Source: Cryptomeria japonica
Lineage: Eukaryota > Streptophyta > Pinopsida > Cupressales > Cupressaceae
Direction of reading: 5' to 3'
Length of the DNA stretch: 64,000 nucleotides
NCBI RefSeq assembly: GCF_030272615.1
Contig: NC_081414.1
Coordinates: 661,490,438 to 661,554,437, forward strand
The first letter of the stretch is position 1, and the number at the start of each line of letters is the position of its first letter. Below are positions 60,401-64,000 of this stretch, piece after piece. Below the pieces are notes generated by a model, which made no database searches, was not told the origin of the DNA, and was given only the letters and a program-made list of their open reading frames with translations. The translations under genes were made by a program, and so were the position numbers.

Positions 60401-62010
60401 CACTAGGTCCTTCATGGACTGCACTCTCATCTTCCTTTAATGGGGTAATTGTAAATGATACTACCCCTTTCTTGATGACATAGACATTGTGTTGCCCATC
60501 ATGTTGGGCCTCCCTATCATATTGCCAAGGTCTGCCAAGTAGAATGTGGCACACATCCATGGGAATGGTATCACAAAATTTTATCCTCATAAGCACCAAT
60601 TTTGAACTCTACCCAAGACTGCTCATTAACAAGTACTTGATGACCCTTATTTACCCAAGATACCTTATATGGTGTGGGGTGAGGGGTCCTCTTTAGTTTT
60701 AACTTTTCTACCATCTCTACAGAAATAAGATTATCAGTGGAACCGGAATCAATTACCACCTTACATACCTTTCCTTGTGCCTTACATGTGGTTTTAAACA
60801 AAGATTTTCTTTGTGGTGGTTCCTTGATGGTTGGGACTTTGATCAATGTCCTCCTCATAAGCAAAGCTTCTCTAGTCTCAGTTGATGCCTACAATGAAGG
60901 TGAATTCACACTTTCTGGCTCTCGTTCATGAACAATTTGTGTCCTTCTTTCTCCTCTATATGAGCTTGTACTCACTTTGTCCGAACATCTCCAAGCAGGG
61001 TGACCAACTGGGTAACATTGAAAGCACTTCCCTGAGAATGTGTTTGACCCCCTTCCTTGGTTTCCAAATATGCCTCTTGTGTTAGATCTCCTACCCCTGA
61101 ATCCACCTCTTTTCTCATTGGTTTGTTCTTGTTGACCACTAGTCTCCCTTTGATGCTTTTGGAATTGTGTCCTCCCTCCCCCAAAACTTCCTCTTACCCT
61201 ATTATTCTTACATCTAATTCTAGCATGTTGATCTTGCCTCCTTTTAACCTTCTCTTCTACTCTTGTGGCTAATTGAAAATATTCCTCTACACTCCTAGGG
61301 GTAGTTAGGATCAACTCATCTTGTATGATATGTCTCAACCCATTTACATACCTTGCTATTTTCTCCGCTTCATCTTCATGGTGCCCTGCCCTCAGGCTCA
61401 ATTTATGGAACTCCTTTGTATATGTCATAATATCCATTTCTTTTTTCTTTAAGTTCCACAACCTCTTAAAAATTTGGACCTCATAATCACCCGGTAGAAA
61501 TTGGGCCTTCACCTTTTCTACCATTTTGTCCCAAGTGCTAATATTGGGCTTTCCTCTTCTCATCCTATCTAACTGAGTGTAGTTCCACCAAGTTAGTGCT
61601 GACCCCTTCAACTTAGTCTTGGCTAGCTTCACCTTTTGGTCCTTCAGAACCTCCCTGAAGTCAAAATAGTTATCAAGGGCATATATCTAGTCTAGTACCT
61701 CCTCATTATCCATCTTTCCACCATACGTTGGCAAGTCCAATTTCATGTCAGAATGGTCTCCTTTGACAACCTTGATCACCTTCATAAACTTTCTCTCTTC
61801 TGACCCCAACTCTTCCTCTTGGGGTATATTTTGGGGAGTTTCATTCCCCTCCTCACCTACTTCTTCTTCCTTCAGGTCACGATCCACATCAGCAACCCCA
61901 ACTCTCCTCAAAGTTGCTTCTAGTGTTTGTATCCTGACCAACATACCATCGTGGTTCTCCTTAACCGACCTCACCTCTTTTGTTAGGACTGCACTTCCCT
62001 TGGGAGGCAT
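57406..62010 (-). pseudogene. gag-pol polyprotein of G with C-terminal chromodomain
   Basis: About 1,535 codons from ATG 62010 to a stop at 57406-57408. The frame shifts near 60580 and back near 59250, and many stops occur (for example 61687, 60889, 60315, 60066, 59502, 59265, 57610). Gag: LKGSALTWWNYTQLDR, FLPGDYEVQIFKRLWNLKKK and a CCHC-type knuckle CFQCYPVGHPAWRC. Protease: VVIDSGSTDNLIS (DSG site). [12 protein letters not shown]. RNase H: the usual TDH reads MNN, so an active-site Asp is lost. Integrase: HSGSLGGHF, then MEFVLGLP where Asp is expected in place of Glu, Asp in NRDSKF, and GQTKVVNRS with Lys where the catalytic Glu should be. C-terminus: a chromodomain-like ILDSREVKRTRWKVYKEHLV with KWLGLPNEDVT, followed by a stop in place of the conserved Trp. 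The enzyme set is dead. Confidence 0.9.
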
Positions 62011-62088
62011 CTTGCCCTTCTCCTTCTATGAAATCACTATTTTCTCTCAAACTTCACACACACAAAACTCTTAATCAAAACCTAAGCT

Positions 62089-62099
62089 CTAATACCACT
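62089..62099 (-). promoter_or_regulatory. Primer-binding site of G
   Basis: The minus strand reads TGGTATTAGAG close to the 5' LTR end, one base different from the initiator-Met site TGGTATCAGAG. Confidence 0.75.
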
Positions 62100-63096
62100 T
62101 GATGCAAGACAAGGAGGGGGAATTGGTCTAATTGTTGTTAAAACCCTAGTTACCCTAACTAACCAAGTCACTGTGTGAAAAACTACTATAACTTATTCCT
62201 CACAATGAATTAGAAACTCAAATCACCGGCAAATGGGAGGTAATTCAATGCTCTATCCATACATATGACTGTCCAATCAATTTGAATCTATACAACACCA
62301 TACAAGTGCAGAAAATGGAGTAATTGCAAAAAAATGAGCTTCCAATTAGTTGCCAATGATTTCAAATTTGAAAATTATGTTGCAGGATCTGATTTCAGAA
62401 ATTCAAATAGCAGAATTCATTTCCAATTGTTGGCTTATACAATTTATACCAAAATTTGCACTTTCCTATGATCACAACAAACCTTTGGGCTACAAGATTG
62501 TTCGACTCCCAAATTTTGAAAAATCAAATTTAGACATTGACATCGGAATAACAATCCCGAACTAACAAATCAATGCTGGACACCGATGTCGGAATAACAA
62601 TCCCAAATCGAGGTCTTTATCACCCATCAAAATAACTAATACAAGTGAAGTAACCATTTTATGAAATTTTGATAGAGTAAACTTACCCCAATGTCCCTAT
62701 TTTGGTATAACTATACCGAACAAGGTATTTGAATGTTTATCAGCATAGCCATCAAAAGTTAGCTAAACAGTATTTTCCAATCTCGATAGAGTAAACTATC
62801 TCAATGACAACAATGACACTTTATTGGGTTAACTATCTCGATGACAACATTGACAACTTTTTACAACAATGACACTTTATCGGGTTAACTATCCCGATAA
62901 CAACAATGACAACCCTAGAACAACTTTACAAACTTCCAAATTATGACTCCAATTTTGACATACCCACCTAAAAACATGAAATAACATTACAAATGGTCTC
63001 AATAGACCTTATTGAATCAAAATGACATCACCCCTAACTCCTAAGACTCAAATACCTAATTGACATGGTAACTAGACTCTAGGTGCACCTGCACCA
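62100..63096 (-). repeat. 5' LTR of G (right copy)
   Basis: 997 bp, starts TGATGCAAGAC, ends CTGCACCA, followed by TTGTG. It aligns with 56370-57384 with several small indels and substitutions. Confidence 0.9.
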
Positions 63097-63101
63097 TTGT
63101 G

Positions 63102-63663
63102 TTATGGTGAGTTTTGTCCATAACCATTGGTCTATTTTGTATGCTATATTCATTAGTGCCCATTAGGTGTGACATATTTTCATTTGGAAACTCTAAACTC
63201 TAAAAGTACATACATTTCATCTTCACCTTAGACTACTTTAGATTTTTTAATATTCCACACTATAAGATAGAAGGTGAATAAATGGTTCAAAAAATGACTA
63301 GCCACACAATTACAAATAAGAAATTAGATATAATTAATTAGCTTTTGATCCCTTCTTATGCATTTATTAGATGACCATTCAAATCTAACTGTTAGTGATA
63401 TACGTCAATAAAATATATGAATGTACCTCCATATTTAATATACTATACCTCAAGCAATAGATTTACACTTGTCTCTAGAAATGAAATGAGATCAAAAAAA
63501 CTAGCAGCCATATGGTTTTGTCCTATAATGGGTAGCCGATAGGCGCGTTATTTTTGCAATATTAAAATATAGAGGAAGCTCAATTGGAAGCAAATTTAGG
63601 GAAATAGAGTATTTATCTAAAGAAGAAAATAATATTATATTGCCATGTTAATAATATTCTTTC
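63102..63663. other. Spacer right of element G
   Basis: AT-rich sequence without a coding frame or paired repeat. It continues the DNA interrupted by G at 56364. Confidence 0.45.
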
Positions 63664-64000
63664 TTTTTTTTGCTCGGTAATGATATATTGTTTTATTAAA
63701 TTTAAAAGGAATATACACCACATTTTCCATCTACAACCAGATAAACATCCAAAAAAACCACCACTTAGGTAGAATGAAAAAATTTCCTAATAGTCACTGC
63801 CCTTAACAAAACCCTACCCACTAAACTCGAGATTTTTTGTAAAAATTTCGCTTGTAAGTCAGTTCAAATTTTAACAAAAAAAACTACCCCAACATCATGT
63901 ACATTTCTAACAGCATTAACAAAAAACACAAGGCATGTATAAACCCAGGAAGCATAACAAAAGATCAAAAATTTCAACTCGTAGTATCAGAAAATTATCT
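63664..64000 (-). mobile_element. 3' end of a retroposed sequence, cut by the window edge
   Basis: The minus strand reads through a 3'-UTR-like text to AATAAAAC (about 63692-63699), then about 20 bases later an 8-A run at 63664-63671. This is the same layout as the 3' ends at 39259 and 50133. The body lies beyond the window, so neither TSD nor coding content can be checked. Confidence 0.4.

Larger units (their letters stand above)
56370..63096 (-). mobile_element. Element G: complete but decayed chromovirus (gypsy)
   Basis: LTRs at 56370-57384 and 62100-63096 are flanked by the perfect duplication TTGTG (56365-56369 and 63097-63101). The minus strand carries gag, protease, RT, RNase H, integrase and a chromodomain in gypsy order over about 4.6 kb, then a short gap to the 3' LTR. 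The primer site TGGTATTAGAG lies next to the right LTR. Total length is 6,727 bp with no nested insertion. Order and the terminal chromodomain place it among chromoviruses, distinct from array C. Confidence 0.93.

Overview
The window looks like intergenic DNA from a plant nuclear genome. It is AT-rich, has no gene I can recognise as intact and cellular, and is filled almost end to end by retroelements inserted into one another. The element types are plant-specific: chromodomain-bearing Ty3/gypsy elements, copia-like LTR elements primed by initiator-Met tRNA, and an L1-type LINE with a C-terminal RNase H domain. Gene-poor nests of this kind, with LTRs up to 3.65 kb, suggest a large-genome seed plant. 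A conifer or other gymnosperm is plausible but cannot be proven from the sequence.

Layout from left to right. 1-1382: single-copy-like flank with one weak exon-like stretch. 1383-3851: a probable solo LTR (F). 3927-5803: a retroposed copy of an unknown ORF on the minus strand, flanked by a 15-bp duplication. 6519-38862: a four-level nest. The outer gypsy-like element A (minus, TSD CAAGG) contains copia-like element B (9315-32894, minus). B contains a three-LTR tandem gypsy array C (10566-26645, plus, TSD AAGAA). The last LTR of C contains solo LTR D (23996-25179, TSD TATTC). A also carries a second solo LTR (33357-34326, TSD GTACC) and a 751-bp insert in its right LTR (36922-37672, TSD AGCCA). 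39207-50073: a pol-less copia-like element J whose left LTR is split by an almost intact 8-kb LINE (39259-47283, minus, 18-bp TSD). 50133-51806: a second retroposed copy (minus, 17-bp TSD) of a DUF4283/zinc-knuckle ORF. 52020-53880: polypyrimidine DNA with two long perfect CT runs and an LTR-like block between them. 54921-about 56315: another LTR-like unit (H). 56370-63096: a complete but decayed chromovirus G (minus, TSD TTGTG). 63664-64000: the 3' end of another retroposed sequence that leaves the window.

Elements B, A and J lack reverse transcriptase and integrase and would depend on proteins supplied by other elements. C and G encode a full set of domains but are broken by stops, frameshifts, deletions and lost catalytic residues. 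The LINE is closest to functional: ORF1 has one in-frame stop, ORF2 has one frameshift, and the two ORFs share an ATGA stop/start overlap. Its type of machinery would explain the two retroposed copies. The most intriguing protein signal is a domain of unknown function, followed by a charged linker and a helical tail, which appears both in LTR element B and in the retroposed copy at 3927-5803. All homology statements come from reading motifs; no database search was run.
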